Source: Chrysemys picta bellii (Eukaryota; Chordata; Testudines; Emydidae). From it: a stretch of 64,000 nt of DNA. Both the position numbers and the translations under genes were made by a program. The number at the start of each line of letters is the position of its first letter. The stretch's first letter is position 1. Under the pieces are notes generated by a model. The model searched no databases. It saw only the letters and a program-made list of their open reading frames with translations, and was not told the DNA's origin. Positions 34,972 through 46,147 of the stretch are shown in pieces. The stretch lies in assembly GCF_011386835.1 (NCBI RefSeq), contig NC_088801.1, positions 15,610,824-15,674,823 of the forward strand, read 5' to 3'.

Positions 34972-35192
34972 AAAAAGAAGAACAGGAGGACTTGTGGCAC
35001 CTTAGAGACTAACAAATTTATTAGAGCATAAGCTTTCGTGGACTATAGCCCACTTCTTCGGATGCATCCGAAGAAGTGGGCTATAGTCCACGAAAGCTTA
35101 TGCTCTAATAAATTTGTTAGTCTCTAAGGTGCCACAAGTCCTCCTGTTCTTCTTTTTGCGGATACAGACTAACACGGCTGCTACTCTGAAAC
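34972..35192 (+). mobile_element. Palindromic Penelope-like tail insertion 1
   Basis: Perfect inverted arms 34972-35064 and 35065-35157 (93 bp each, centre 'gatgcatc'), followed by a single-copy tail 'gatacagactaacacggctg' ending in 'actctgaaac'. The insert is flanked by a 13-bp direct repeat 'cttagaaattaat' at 34959-34971 and 35193-35205, a clear target-site duplication. Each arm contains a hammerhead-like core. Assignment to PLE rests on the similar tail downstream of the GIY-YIG relic at 38615-39700 and on my knowledge of turtle repeats. Confidence 0.8.
35068..35105 (+). ncRNA. Hammerhead-ribozyme-like motif
   Basis: 'ccgaaga' (compare the consensus CUGANGA), then the hairpin 'gtgggctatagtccac' as stem II, then 'gaaa', then 'gcttatgc' as a minimal stem III, then 'tc' at the expected cleavage dinucleotide. 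The first core base pair region has C for the usual U. A mirror copy lies on the minus strand at 35024-35061. Activity is not established. Confidence 0.5.
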
Positions 35193-35209
35193 CTTAGAAA
35201 TTAATGAGA

Positions 35210-36250
35210 TTAAACCACTTTTTGAGGCCCTTAAAATGGCAAGGCGGGGGGGGGGGGGGGGGGAAAGGAGAAAAATCTTTTACCATCGATGCAGCTGCAG
35301 TGGAATGACTCTTGCAGTGACACCAGATCTTGATACTCCAGTGGACATGCTTTGACCATCATCACTGTACCCAACCCAATACATGTGAGATCCTGCTCTT
35401 TCTTCCCCTCCTTCATGAGCTCCCATATTTCTCCTGTCCTATCTCTCTCCGACTTTCACCTGATTCTGAAATCAACTGTACAGCATGATGAGATGGCCCA
35501 TCAAGCCCTACTCAGCCTGAGAAGGATCAGGGAAGGAGTGGGACCTGACCAGCCAGATGATGTCCCTGTCTGGGGAAGTGAGCCATGGTCCAGACTACCA
35601 GCTGTAGTGGCCAATCAGCAAACCCTAAAGCATCTGTCTGTGATTGAGCGAATGCCCTGTGTCCTGAGAACATCAAAAAGTCATTTTCCCCCCATCTTTA
35701 CTATTCTATCTCTGCTCTCACCTCTGTGTCTGTCTGTTTTGTCTAAAGCAAGGACATGACTATCATTCCCAATTCAGAATTGAAGAGCACTAACCCTTTC
35801 TTCACACCAAGAAGGACAGTGTTGCTGAACAAGAGATGTGAGCCAATATTCACTGTCTTCAAAAAGGGATTTTGATAGGTTTTGATTGTTTGTTTTGCAA
35901 AACAATACATTTCACTTTCAATGCTCTGTACCTCATTGTGATTCTTTTCCTTTTGTATGTTTCACTCAATACATTTCTAGCCTTTGGCATGAATTTTATA
36001 GTGAGTTTGCTTTAGTGCAAAGGAGGCTGAGGTCTCTGTTTACTTAACCCTGGACATTGTTGAAAATTGTTTAATGTTAGACAGTGACTGGGTTATGTTA
36101 CTACCGTTACCCCATATAGTCCATCTAACTTAACACACCACCACAGCCTCTCCAATTCAAACTTTTGAGGAAAAAGACTAGCTTTCCAGGATGTCCCAGA
36201 ATATGTTGATCCAGTGGTGAAGGCACTATCCTGGAACTTTGGAAATGGAG
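35210..36250. other. No gene seen; poly-G tract
   Basis: A run of about 19 G near 35246-35264. The frame at 35352-35759 (135 codons) shows no recognisable domain and I do not call it a gene. Confidence 0.45.
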
Positions 36251-36254
36251 ACCC

Positions 36255-36420
36255 GAAATCAGGTCTCTGCTTCTCCCACACTTTCTGTGTGCCCTTGGGT
36301 AAATCACTTAGTCCTTCTGTTCCCCATCTATAAAATAGGAATAATAATGCCTACCTCCCAGAAAGCTGTGAGGAGCAATGCATTACAGCTTGTATGGTGG
36401 ATTGTGAGGCAATGGTTGCC
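36255..36420 (+). repeat. MIR-like SINE
   Basis: 'gtgcccttgggtaaatcact' then 'ccccatctataaaataggaa' and 'taataatgcctacctcccag' are the central MIR body in forward orientation. Confidence 0.7.
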
Positions 36421-36753
36421 ATGTAAATAGTGATATTTAGAAATAAGCTTGTCTGATGTGGGCCATTCACAGACCAACAAGGGGGAATGCATTCCAGAAC
36501 TGCAGCCGCCCTACACCCCACAAAGAATACCCAAACAGTAACTGATTCTTACTTATATACCAGCAGGGCTTCAAGCACTGGCTAATTAACGACACCTTTT
36601 GAAATGCAAAAATCCTGACACTCTCCCCCACACAAGGCAAGTCCACTGCAACCCCAACCCGCAACCACAAGGCAACTCCACATACACACACCCTCATTTC
36701 AACAGACACCTATAGTATCTAGAGCGAGAACACATAAAGATAAGATTGATATT

Positions 36754-36856
36754 GTTCCATTCTATGCATCCGAAGAAGTGGGCTGTAGCCCACGAAAGCT
36801 TATGTTCAAATAAATTTGTTAGTCTCTAAGGTGCCACAAGTACTCCTGTTCTTTTT
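36754..36856 (+). mobile_element. Penelope-like tail insertion, single arm
   Basis: Shares the arm sequence of the foldbacks at 34972 and 47512. It starts close to their palindrome centre ('tatgcatccgaagaag') and runs through 'gtctctaaggtgccacaag'. A 9-bp direct repeat 'attgatatt' at 36745-36753 and 36857-36865 flanks it. About 11 bp ('gttccattcta') lie between the repeat and the recognisable start. The hammerhead-like core at 36770-36807 has a perfect stem II, 'gtgggc-tgta-gcccac'. Confidence 0.7.
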
Positions 36857-36869
36857 ATTGATATTACAC

Positions 36870-38610
36870 ATCTCCTCACTCTTGTGTGACTCAAACCCTC
36901 TCTCACAGATGCACATGGTGCTCTTGCAGGTGGGTGGGCAGACAGGTGCTGTATTTTCAACAGTTTTATTGCTTAAACTGCAGAAGTGGGAACACTGCAG
37001 CATCTTTAGCTGGACATAGAAAGTTTTAACATTAGCTATTCCAATGTATTGTGGTAATAATTCAGATCTTTAGCCCCACATAAGAAACCCTCAGAAAATT
37101 AAATTATTTTTCTGGCAAGTGGCAACGCCATAAAAAAACCCGGCCAGGCCAGTCAAATATCCACCAGATGGTAACCCTAATGCCACACCCTATTTCCATA
37201 TGTACACAAATGCCACAATATGTGTCTAGTTTACTTTGGCGTGTAATACAAAAGGATGCTTTAAAGGCCACTTTAAAGGCTGTGCTTTAATAATTTGTTT
37301 GCCTCACTTTAACCTCATAATAGAAAACTGCTATTCAGTAATGGTACTTGAAAACATCAAGATTTCGCTCTAATAATGTTTTAACACAGTGTAACAGCAT
37401 GATGGAAGATCCAGTTTGAAGCATGCTTCACTGTTTTTTTCACTCTATTTTTTATGGAATGGGAAACATTTCCAGTTATTTAATGTTATATTAATATTCA
37501 GTTTGTCTCATCTAGTTTTGATTTATTGTGTGACTCCTTGCCAGAGCTGCCGATTCGCTATAAATCATACCATGCAAATCAATAAAATGAAATTGAACAA
37601 ATCAAGGCACTAAACAATAGTTCATTACCTAGATTTTTACTGTTTCATATACACTTAATTAAAATCTGAGTTTAATTAAATTTAATTATTTCTACTACTG
37701 CATACATAATGACTAATTTGCAGCTTATTTTTTTCCTATCAAGGCTGTTTCGTTTTTTTTGTATACAACATTGTATACAACTGGTGCTAGTTAAAGCAAC
37801 CTCAGGGCTGCCCAGAACCCCAAGGAGGGCATGCTGGCAGCCAGGGATGTCTGAGGTGGTAGGGATAGCTAAAGCACAAACTTGCCATGTCCTCTGTGTC
37901 ATTTGCAGGGAAGGGGTGTCATAAGCATCAGGATGGCAGCTCTATACAACCTGCAGATTTCACGAGGCAGAGGGAAACTTCACATTATTGTATAAGTGAA
38001 CTTTATGGTTGCCTTGTGTCAGACCCCCTGGGGTCCATAACTTTACATTATTGCTCAAGAAAAGGTATGCAGTATATAGGGCCTGATTTATAAAGGCCCT
38101 TTCTCTTGCACATGTAAAACTTGGGTACAGATTTAACTCCCATGCAACCCCCATTGACATAAAAGGAAAAACATGGGTGTAACTGAAGGGAGATTTTGAT
38201 TTACAGCTGTTGTGTTTGTTTCCCCAAGTGGGGATTTGCATGTGCAACTAGGATAACTGCAGAGCTAAACAAACTGCGTAATAAGACAAATAATACTAAA
38301 TAAGGTGAATTGCTAGTACATTACAGTAGAGTTCACACCTATTTACTAGCATTTAGAGGACTAAATTAAATTCACTAACATGCCCAAATACAGTAAATGT
38401 ACCATGATCTGGAAAGATTTCTGCCATTTGAGACTATCCATAATTTACTTGCATACTGCATCAAAATGGTAGTTTAGGTTATTAATAATTATTACAGGCA
38501 CCCCCAAAATGTTTGAGACATTTAGGATGAACAGTCTCTGTGTTGAAGAAGACAAAAAACAGATGGGGGGCGGGATATGAGTCCAATTTACAGACATACT
38601 GACTATGCTG
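36870..38610. other. No gene seen
   Basis: AT-rich. A possible truncated hAT end 'atggtaaccctaa' at about 37169 resembles the end of the element at 4860-5893. Otherwise unassigned. Confidence 0.4.
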
Positions 38611-38614
38611 TTCA

Positions 38615-39710
38615 TTGTATGCAGTGTTATTGTAGCCATGTTGGTCCCAGGATATTAGAGAGACAAGGTGGGTGCAGTACTAGCTTTTATTGGTGAGAGA
38701 GACAAGCTATGGAGCTTATCCAGAGCTCTTCTTCATGTCTGGGTAATGAACTCAGAGTGTCATGGCTAAATATAACCCGGAATGGATTGTTTAGCATAAG
38801 TAGTTAACACATATTTCAAGAGACCATTCAAGGTAAAGTGGCCCATTAACACGCCTCTGGTCATAGGGGTGAAAAAAAGTGGGGGAGTAACTGGGAGGGG
38901 GATTGTTAATAGGCTATAAATTGTTGTAATAAGCCATAAATCCAGTGTCTCTATTCAGCCAATGATTTGTAGTGGCTATCAAAGTTATGAGTTTAAGCTC
39001 CCAGGCTCAGTGCTTGAAAGTGTTGTGCAGGTTTCCTTTGAGGATGAGAATTACTAGATCAGATGTAGAGTGATCACTTTGTGAAAAGTGTTCACCCACA
39101 GGCGATAGGGCATTTTTGTCTTTTATCATTTTCCTGTGTGAGTGCATTTGAGAGTGTAGTCCTTGTCTGGTTTCACCGACATAGTTGTTATTTAATGCAC
39201 TGGATGAAGTACATCACATGTGATCGCCCTATGTGTAGGACCCATGGATCTGGAAAGGTGTGTTGTGGGGAATGTTGATTATTGTGGCAAGGGAGGTACC
39301 TCTGCAGGTTTTGCATCTGTTGTTCTGGCAGGGTTTGGTGCTGCTTTGAATTGGTGTGTCCTGATCTATGAGGAGCTTGCATCTGATGATGAGCTTGGAG
39401 AGTTTGAGAGGTTGTTTGAATGGCAGAAGTGGGGGTTTAGGAAAGATTTCTTTCAGGATAGGGTCCCCACCAAGTATATGTTGTAGTTGTTTGACAATAC
39501 TCCATATGAGTTCCAGCGCTGGGTCATAGGTGACAAAAGGGGGGTGTCGTCAGAGGGGTTTTATCATCAAACAGCTCTAATCCATACTCAACAGGGACCC
39601 CATCCCGAAAGAAATCTTTCTTGTGAATCAGGCCCTGTATGTCTGAAAAGACAACCTGAAACAAGATCAGTTGGATTTATACTGCTTTTGTCTCTATGAA
39701 AACTTCTCTG
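38615..39710 (-). pseudogene. Degenerate Penelope-like element, 3' part
   Basis: The minus strand carries, from high to low coordinate, the inter-domain region after the RT (fragments such as VGTLS, then KSFLNPHFCHSNNLSNSP), a decayed GIY-YIG segment (SHVMYFIQCIK near 39188-39220), and a pLTR-type tail. The tail contains 'gaagaagagctc' with a pairing 'gagct/agctc' hairpin, in the place where the young copies have the hammerhead-like core, and then 'ggaccaacatggctacaata'. Stops are frequent, so it is inactive. It ties the tail motif to a PLE coding region within this window. Confidence 0.65.
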
Positions 39711-39714
39711 TGGC

Positions 39715-40790
39715 ACTGTAGTGTTTGAAATAGAAGATTTATATTTTTAAAAAGTGATGCGAGCACTTTGGGTGTAGGATGTCTTAGAAATCACAAGCCT
39801 ACAAATTGATAATTTAAACAAGAAGGAATTCAGCTGATCCCCTCTTGCCTCTTTCATAAGTAATCTGTACTTACACAAGCAAACCTACTGAATCTTAGGG
39901 GTATAATCATATGAGTAACCCTTACCAATGTGACTAAACGATTGGCCAAAGTCATTAAAATAATGTTAGAGAATTTTGGGTCAGAACCTGGGCTGTAGTT
40001 GAACTGTAGAGAGTGAAGGTCAGAGTGTGGGTACAGAGGTCTGCTAAAGCTACCCAGTTCTTGTTGCTGCCCTGTGCAAAGTCGGTCTCTGTTCTCTATG
40101 TTAGAACAGCTAGAGGACAGCTCTAAATTATGCCAGGCTGCAAAGACCAATAAGGGTTGACAATATGACAACCATTCAATGTGACACAGGACCCACCCTC
40201 TTTCCCTGATACACCAGCAGTAAGGCAACGGGTAGTTTGCTCAGAACCCCTATTTTGGCTTTGTACCACTGCAAAATCAGCCTTACACTCAGATGATCTC
40301 CCTTGGTCTGGTTAAAATGGTTTTAGTGAGAGATTATGCCAAAGTACAAAGTGGCCATGCTGCCCAGTGAATCTGGCTCATTGTCTGTTGCTGCAAGGAT
40401 TGCAAATCATTAAGCAGGTGGCTTGAAGTTTAGAATGTCCACCAAATCAAAGGGAAGAGTATTGCCCTATCTCTTTAGGTTTCACCAGGATAATAGGCTA
40501 AAAATATTACATAAGTATGTTTCCTCAGACTAGTTTTTTGCAGTTTAGCAGTGGAGATAACAGAGAGCGGTCATTTGGGGGAAAGGCCCAAAAAAACAAC
40601 ACCATGTGATGTTTTCCAAAGAGAGAGAGAGAGGCTGACACTGACAAGCTTAAGGATGAGCAGTTCTTAAAAGTTTACCTGTTTCCTACTACCCATGATC
40701 CCGCTATATGAAAGAAAGACCTTCAAAAGTTTTGTAATCCCTTAACTAGGTGAGCTTTCCCATTTAAACACTTACGAAGAGGAAAGATTT
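39715..40790. other. No gene seen
   Basis: The frame at 39854-40228 on the minus strand has no recognised domain. A short GA run lies near 40620. Confidence 0.4.
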
Positions 40791-40804
40791 TTAGGACCTG
40801 CAGG

Positions 40805-41015
40805 CAGGGCCGGCTCCAGGCACCAGCAAAGGAAGCAGGTGCTTGGGGCGGCATGTCCAGGTCTTCGGCAGCAATTCAGCGGCGGGTCCCTCACGCTGAA
40901 TTGCCACCAAAGAATGAAGCGGCGCGGTAGAGCTGCTGCCGAAGTGCCGCCGGTCGCGGCTTTTTTTTTTTTGGCTTTGCCGCTTGGGGTGGCAAAAAAG
41001 CTGGAGCCAGCCTTG
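40805..41015. mobile_element. hAT-like MITE
   Basis: The ends 'cagggccggctcc' and 'ggagccagccttg' are near-perfect inverted repeats. Flanking octamers 'cctgcagg' and 'gctgcagg' match at 7 of 8 positions. The body includes 'cttggggcggcatg' and 'gcttggggtggcaaaaaag', shared with the element at 60513-60868. Non-coding. Confidence 0.75.
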
Positions 41016-41019
41016 GCTG

Positions 41020-41740
41020 CAGGCTGTCACAATGAGGTTGAAGATACACAGCATTTAACATTTCTGGAACATATTCTTGGATAATGTAAACTGGCACAGA
41101 TCCACTGACTTCAGTAAAGCCCTTCAATATACACCAGTTGGAGACCTGGTCGTTATGTTCCTGTATTATACATTTATGATCCTATGTTAACTTCCTTAAG
41201 TAGAGAGACCATATTTGAATCACTCCCAGTAAAATTAAAAGAGGAAAACCTTGGCTCCTTTTAAAGACCCTGTTATTTTTTTACGCATTCTGAAAAGGTC
41301 TCATTAGACATATTAGTTAAAGCTTTGGGGACTTGAATTAAATTTCATACAATCTGCAGCAACTTAATTGCTCAGTCATTTTTGATACCAGAAAGAGGAC
41401 CACCTTCCTCCTTCCATACACAAACACATTATCTTCAGTCAATGGTTTCTTTTCAAGGAGAAACTTAAACAACAACTAGAGCTCTGGTTCTAACACTCCA
41501 CTGATCCTTCCTCAGCATATAGAACATTCCAAGGGCTCATGGTCAGAATATACGATCCCCCTTTCTGGGCTGTCATCTGCTAGGAGACCCTTTGTAGTTA
41601 TGGAGAACTGCTATGACTTGCAGAAGCCATAAGGAAGGTCGATGTGGGATAATCTGACCCCCACAGCAGGTCTCATCTTGATCTCTAATAATAATAGAGA
41701 CCACTTTTAACATTAATGCCTTTCTGACTAGCCTTCTAAT
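41020..41740. other. No gene seen
   Basis: AT-rich, unassigned. Confidence 0.45.
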
Positions 41741-41744
41741 TGTT

Positions 41745-42240
41745 AAACGTTCCCTTTCTAAAATTTACTGTCACTTTTTAGTACCCTTGTTGCCTCTTGG
41801 ATGTGGAACCTTATTATATTGTAGTCACTATTATTTAGTGGCTCTGCTACTGTCACTTCTTGAATTAGCCCATGATTGTTACATAGGACTAAGTCAAGAA
41901 TAGCCTCTGTTCTTATGTGCTCTGGATCTAACGGTTCCAAAACCCAATCACTTAAAGTGTTGAGAATGTTTTTCTCTAAACTTGGCCCCGTTGTGCCACT
42001 TGACCAGGTTATATGTGGGTAGTTAAAGTGTACCATTACCATAACTTGATTACATGTTGCTGCCTTTTTGAAGGCTTTGACCATTGTGCACTCAGTTTCC
42101 CTTTCTTGCTCTGGAGGCCCATAGTATAGCCCTACTAATGTATTTACATTCATATAGCTTGAGCTTTGCATCAATATAGATTCAGCTGTGCGGTCCTTTC
42201 CACTCTGAATTTTATAAGGCTTGACTCTAGTAATTTTTTA
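41745..42240 (-). pseudogene. CR1-like LINE endonuclease fragment
   Basis: A 138-codon frame (42174 to 41758) shows the distal part of an APE-type endonuclease: VMVHFNYPHITWSSG (the family form is GDFN with the catalytic D and N; here VHFN), AILDLVLCNNHGLIQEV and NNSDYNIIRFHI (family form SDH; here SDY). Loss of these residues means the domain would be inactive even though the frame is open. Confidence 0.65.
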
Positions 42241-42339
42241 GATCCAGCACTACTACCCCATCTGTTTGGCCTAGACTGTTTTCCTTTACAGTTTGTAAGC
42301 AGGTGTTACGGAACTCCATTGGTTCTGTAATGCCTCTCA

Positions 42340-42655
42340 TAGGCGCCAACTCTGTGGCTGCTCCAGGGCTGGAGCACCCAGAGGAAAAATATAGTGGGGC
42401 CTCAGCACCCACCAGCAGCCCCTCAGATGAGCTCCTTCCCCTAACCCTCCCATGGCCCTCCCGCCCACCTCCCCCTGCCTCCTGTCCACCGCAATCAGCT
42501 GTTCAGTGGCATGCAGGAGGCGATAGGGAAGTGGGGGAGGAGTGGAGGCAGGGGGAAGGGGGGTAGAACAGGGCGGGAAGGGGCAGGGGAAGAAAGGGGC
42601 AGAGTGGGGGGCTTGGGGGAAAGGGTAGAGTGGGGGATCCTTGGCATATGACATG
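42340..42655. repeat. GC-rich repeat of unknown class with purine-rich tail
   Basis: Starts 'ataggcgccaactctgtggc' with the partly self-complementary 'ctccagggctggagcaccc', then becomes a purine-rich stretch ('ggaggcagggggaagggg'). It resembles GC-rich reptile repeats but I cannot assign a superfamily. Confidence 0.35.
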
Positions 42656-42774
42656 GCTTGGTGAGACAGCTTGCTTCTGAAAATGTTTAAAATGGTGTGA
42701 AAATAGTGTTCTTATTGACAGTTATGCTCACCAACTGCAAGTTATGCGTACATCTAATGGAAGACCCCAGCAAA

Positions 42775-43280
42775 CCTTGTTTACTGAATAAAAGTCCCTA
42801 CAGGGATCAATCTTGGCACCATTTCCCTTTAATATTTATATCAGCAGCATGCCATCAACCAAGTCATGGAACTTTGGATATGCGAATGATCTTGTACTTG
42901 CTATCCAAGCAAGCACTTTCACCCAAACAGAACACAAGCTCACAGAAGAGCTGGGAAAAAAAACAAGCTGGAGGCATATTGCTACTTATGGCAACTCTGA
43001 CAAACAGCTGTCTCAGCATTCCACCTGACCAACCGACATACAAAGAAACATCTTAATGTGACAGCAAATTCAAGCATGAGGATTTCCCAAAATATCTTGG
43101 AGTGGGTCTGGATTGCAGCCTTGCATATCACCAAAAATCTTAAGAATACTTCTGCCAAGACAAAAGCTAGGAACAATATAATCCAAAAATTAGCCAGAAC
43201 CATTTGGGCAGCAGATGCTCAAACCTTTACGGCAATCACCTTGAGCCACCTCATCTTCTCATCTGTGAAGATTGGCTGTC
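42775..43280 (+). pseudogene. Non-LTR retrotransposon RT fragment (jockey/I-like)
   Basis: Across frameshifts the plus strand reads DQSWHHFPLIF or, in the next frame, APFPFNIYISSMPSTKSWNF, then GYANDLVLAIQAS (RT motif C, with YAND in place of YADD), then FPKYLGVGLDCSLAYH in a third frame, then NNIIQKLARTIWAAD. This differs from the CR1 pattern and looks like another LINE clade. The catalytic aspartate change and frame breaks make it a relic. Confidence 0.6.
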
Positions 43281-43284
43281 TTCA

Positions 43285-44040
43285 ACAAAATGTAATGGGG
43301 GGTCCCCTTACTGAGTCTTTGCCCTTTAGTGGGGTAGGGTCCTATCCTAGCTCCCTGGTCTGGTGTCTTATAGAGGGGTAGGCTGGCTTTTGGGAGCTGG
43401 CATCAGGTTGTATATCTGCCACTCTGGGCACTAGTCTTTGTAGGGTTGAAACGGCCTGAGCCATGCTCTAGATCTCAAAACATTTCACAGACTCCCTTAG
43501 GAGTGGGAGCTAAGGTGCAACTCCCTGAGCTGTTCTGCTTCTCCCCTCAGCTGCTAAACTCAAAGCTGAAAACTGAAACAAAAACTAGTCTCTTTGGCTC
43601 TGAGTCAGGCAGTGGTTGTCCCTTCCCACACTGGAGCTGAGCAACTCTTCCTCATCACAAGCCCGGTAAACTGCCTGTCCACATCATCCCTATTGGCCTA
43701 GCGGAGGTTTCTAGTGCATTCTGTCCTCACACTGACTCTGTGCATGCTGGGAAATGGTGTCAGAGGGCTCTGCTAGCCATTATTGTTGCAGTCTATAGGG
43801 TAGGAACCCCTAGAGGATCAAGCCAGAGTTCCAGGACTGGCAAACCCCAAGTGGGGGTTAGAAGTCTAAAAAACTTAAACACTTTCATTCCACCATCTTC
43901 TCAACCATATAGCAAGATGCTGAAGTTTCCAGCCTAGCTGGAACTGTACATAGATGTGGAAGCATTTCAGATATGTTAATTTGTAGTGGGGTATAATAAT
44001 TAATTGGACTCAATTAAAGCAGTATTTGGAATTACAAAGT
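43285..44040. other. No gene seen
   Basis: Moderately GC-rich stretch. It could be an old LTR but lacks definable ends. Confidence 0.35.
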
Positions 44041-44044
44041 TACA

Positions 44045-44114
44045 GGTGAAATCCTGGTCCCACTGAAGTCAATGGCAAAAATCCCATTCACTTCAGTGGG
44101 GCCAGGCTTTCACT
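44045..44114. repeat. Short foldback repeat
   Basis: 'aaatcctggtcccactgaag' and 'cttcagtggggccaggcttt' pair over about 30 bp around a short loop. About 70 bp and non-coding. Confidence 0.7.
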
Positions 44115-44119
44115 CCACA

Positions 44120-46140
44120 TGTCCTAATTCTTGGAACAGTTTGCTATAAGGATCATTTAAAACAGGTAAGTGCAGGAGGAGGTTGGAGCTTGCAGAATGG
44201 AGAGGACTTTCTGTGAAGCACAAACCCCATAGCAACCCTCTACTGTTCTTCTCCCTGCCACAGCAATGAAAGCGTCCAAGAATGAAAGGGGAAGAAATGT
44301 ACTAAGAACATGAACAGGGTGGTTAGCTGTAAAATACGTGCACTGAAGATTTTTTTTAATCTTTGTTAAGCGCGGTGACAACTGCCAAGGAATATAAAGT
44401 TCCTCCAGAGCAAATGGCTGGGGTCAGGCTAATATGAGAGGAAAACCAAGAGCAAAGCTATAACCTTCAGACTTTAACTTCTAACTTTAATGTTTCCTTT
44501 TCCTCATCAGGACTACAGTTGCGACACTGTGTAATATTTCTGTACAAAAAGCAGCACTCTCTAGTTCTACTTTAAATGAGTCTTAGTTTTACCTTAGATT
44601 TTTGGGACTGAGCCCCAACTGGTGTAAACTTATTTTAGCTTCATTGACATCAGCTGAGTTACACCTATTTACATCAGCTGAGGATCCGGCTCTTTGCAGA
44701 AGCATGGCGAAATTGATAAATTCTGCACACTATAATGTTTAGATACTGTAGTGATTACAGAGTCACAGGACACTGCGGCTGGGATGAATGCAAGACTGTC
44801 TTGATTCCTTTTCATACCTACCCTTACTTTCTTCCTATATGTCCACCAGTGGCCCACCTTGAGTATTTGGACCTAAGTGCTGACACGTAACACCACTCTT
44901 ACCTATAGGCAGCATTTAATCTATGCTCCTAATTAGCTGCTCAGCTACCACAAAGGCTCTTTAAAAGAGTTGCTGAGAGCTGTAGCAGAGGTACCTGAAT
45001 TCCCCATTACATTGCATTGGCGCTGCCACAGGTGCAGTGCAAAACAAATGTATTGAAACAGCCTTAGTGATATGTGAGTCTGCAACGGCAGCAGAAACCT
45101 CAGTCATGACTAATATCTAACTATCACTAATGAACAGAATACAAAGGAGAAATTTATTTTTGCAGGCATTGAAACTGTCATTCTACTGATTATTCAGTTG
45201 GTCACATTTTTGTCAGCGAGAACTGGCCTTCCACTCCCTCTGGAAATTGTAGAAATACCAAACATATCTTGTTGAGCTTGAAACTCTGAATCCCAGAGCA
45301 CAGCCTAGCCTGTGTGTCCACTCAGGGAAGTACAGGTGAGTAAGGTGTCTCCTAATTCCTCTACACTAGCTAAGCATAGGAGAGCAGCCTTAGTGTGATG
45401 CTATTTTCGCATACCATGTGGGCAGAAGTGATTGAGAAGCAGGTGGAGACAGAATGCGAGGGAGAATAGGCAGAGAATTGGCTTGGTCTCCCTACCACAC
45501 ACCAAACAGATTCTCCGAGTCATAGTCTACTTCCCAGCCTGCTCCTGGGCAGTATGACATCATGCTGACTGGGAATGGTGCCTTTGTGTACTAACTCAGC
45601 TATGGGGCTCATCCAAAACAGTGACTGAGCCCTGACGTAGGTGGATGCCCTCTTTGGCTCTGGCCTTTTATTCTTCAGCTCAAGTGAATATAATTTATAT
45701 AGTGGGAGAATCTGGGTAATCATAATAATTAATATTAATATTCCACAACACTTTACGGAGTTACATTTTGTAAAGTAAATACATCAATTTCCATAATAGC
45801 GGTTTTACAATGCTGTGAGCATATTGCCTTGTTTCACACATTATAATATAAGCAAATGGAAATCGTAGTGGTTAGCTGCTCTTTTTATTGTGTTATAATA
45901 TAAAATGACAAAACCAAATGTTCTGATATATTTAGAACTTTATGATGTGATAATGGTAAATGCTTAGAACTTAAATTCTGCCGAGCTACATTCGCTCTGT
46001 AATTTCATTGGACATAGTGGCTCAGTTCTTCCAGTCTGGTTGAGCTATACTAGGTGTAAGAGTAGCGATATGGGGTAAAATTGGCTTTAAACCAATGATA
46101 TGTGCAACCGAGGACAGCTGAGACATGGGAGATCATCAGC
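44120..46140. other. No gene seen
   Basis: AT-rich with only short frames. One foldback repeat lies within it (44609-44692). Confidence 0.45.
44609..44692. repeat. Short foldback repeat
   Basis: 'gagccccaactggtgtaaac' at the left and 'atcagctgaggatccggctc' at the right form an imperfect palindrome with 'cattgacatcagctg' in the core. Confidence 0.55.
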
Positions 46141-46147
46141 AAAAGTC

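Noticed and set aside
35352..35759. 135-codon plus-strand frame as a possible host exon
   Set aside because: No recognisable domain, low-complexity serine-rich start, and no paired splice signals or neighbouring exons were evident.
37110..37181. Second hAT copy ending 'atggtaaccctaa'
   Set aside because: Only one end is present and the body does not match 4860-5893 closely enough to call.
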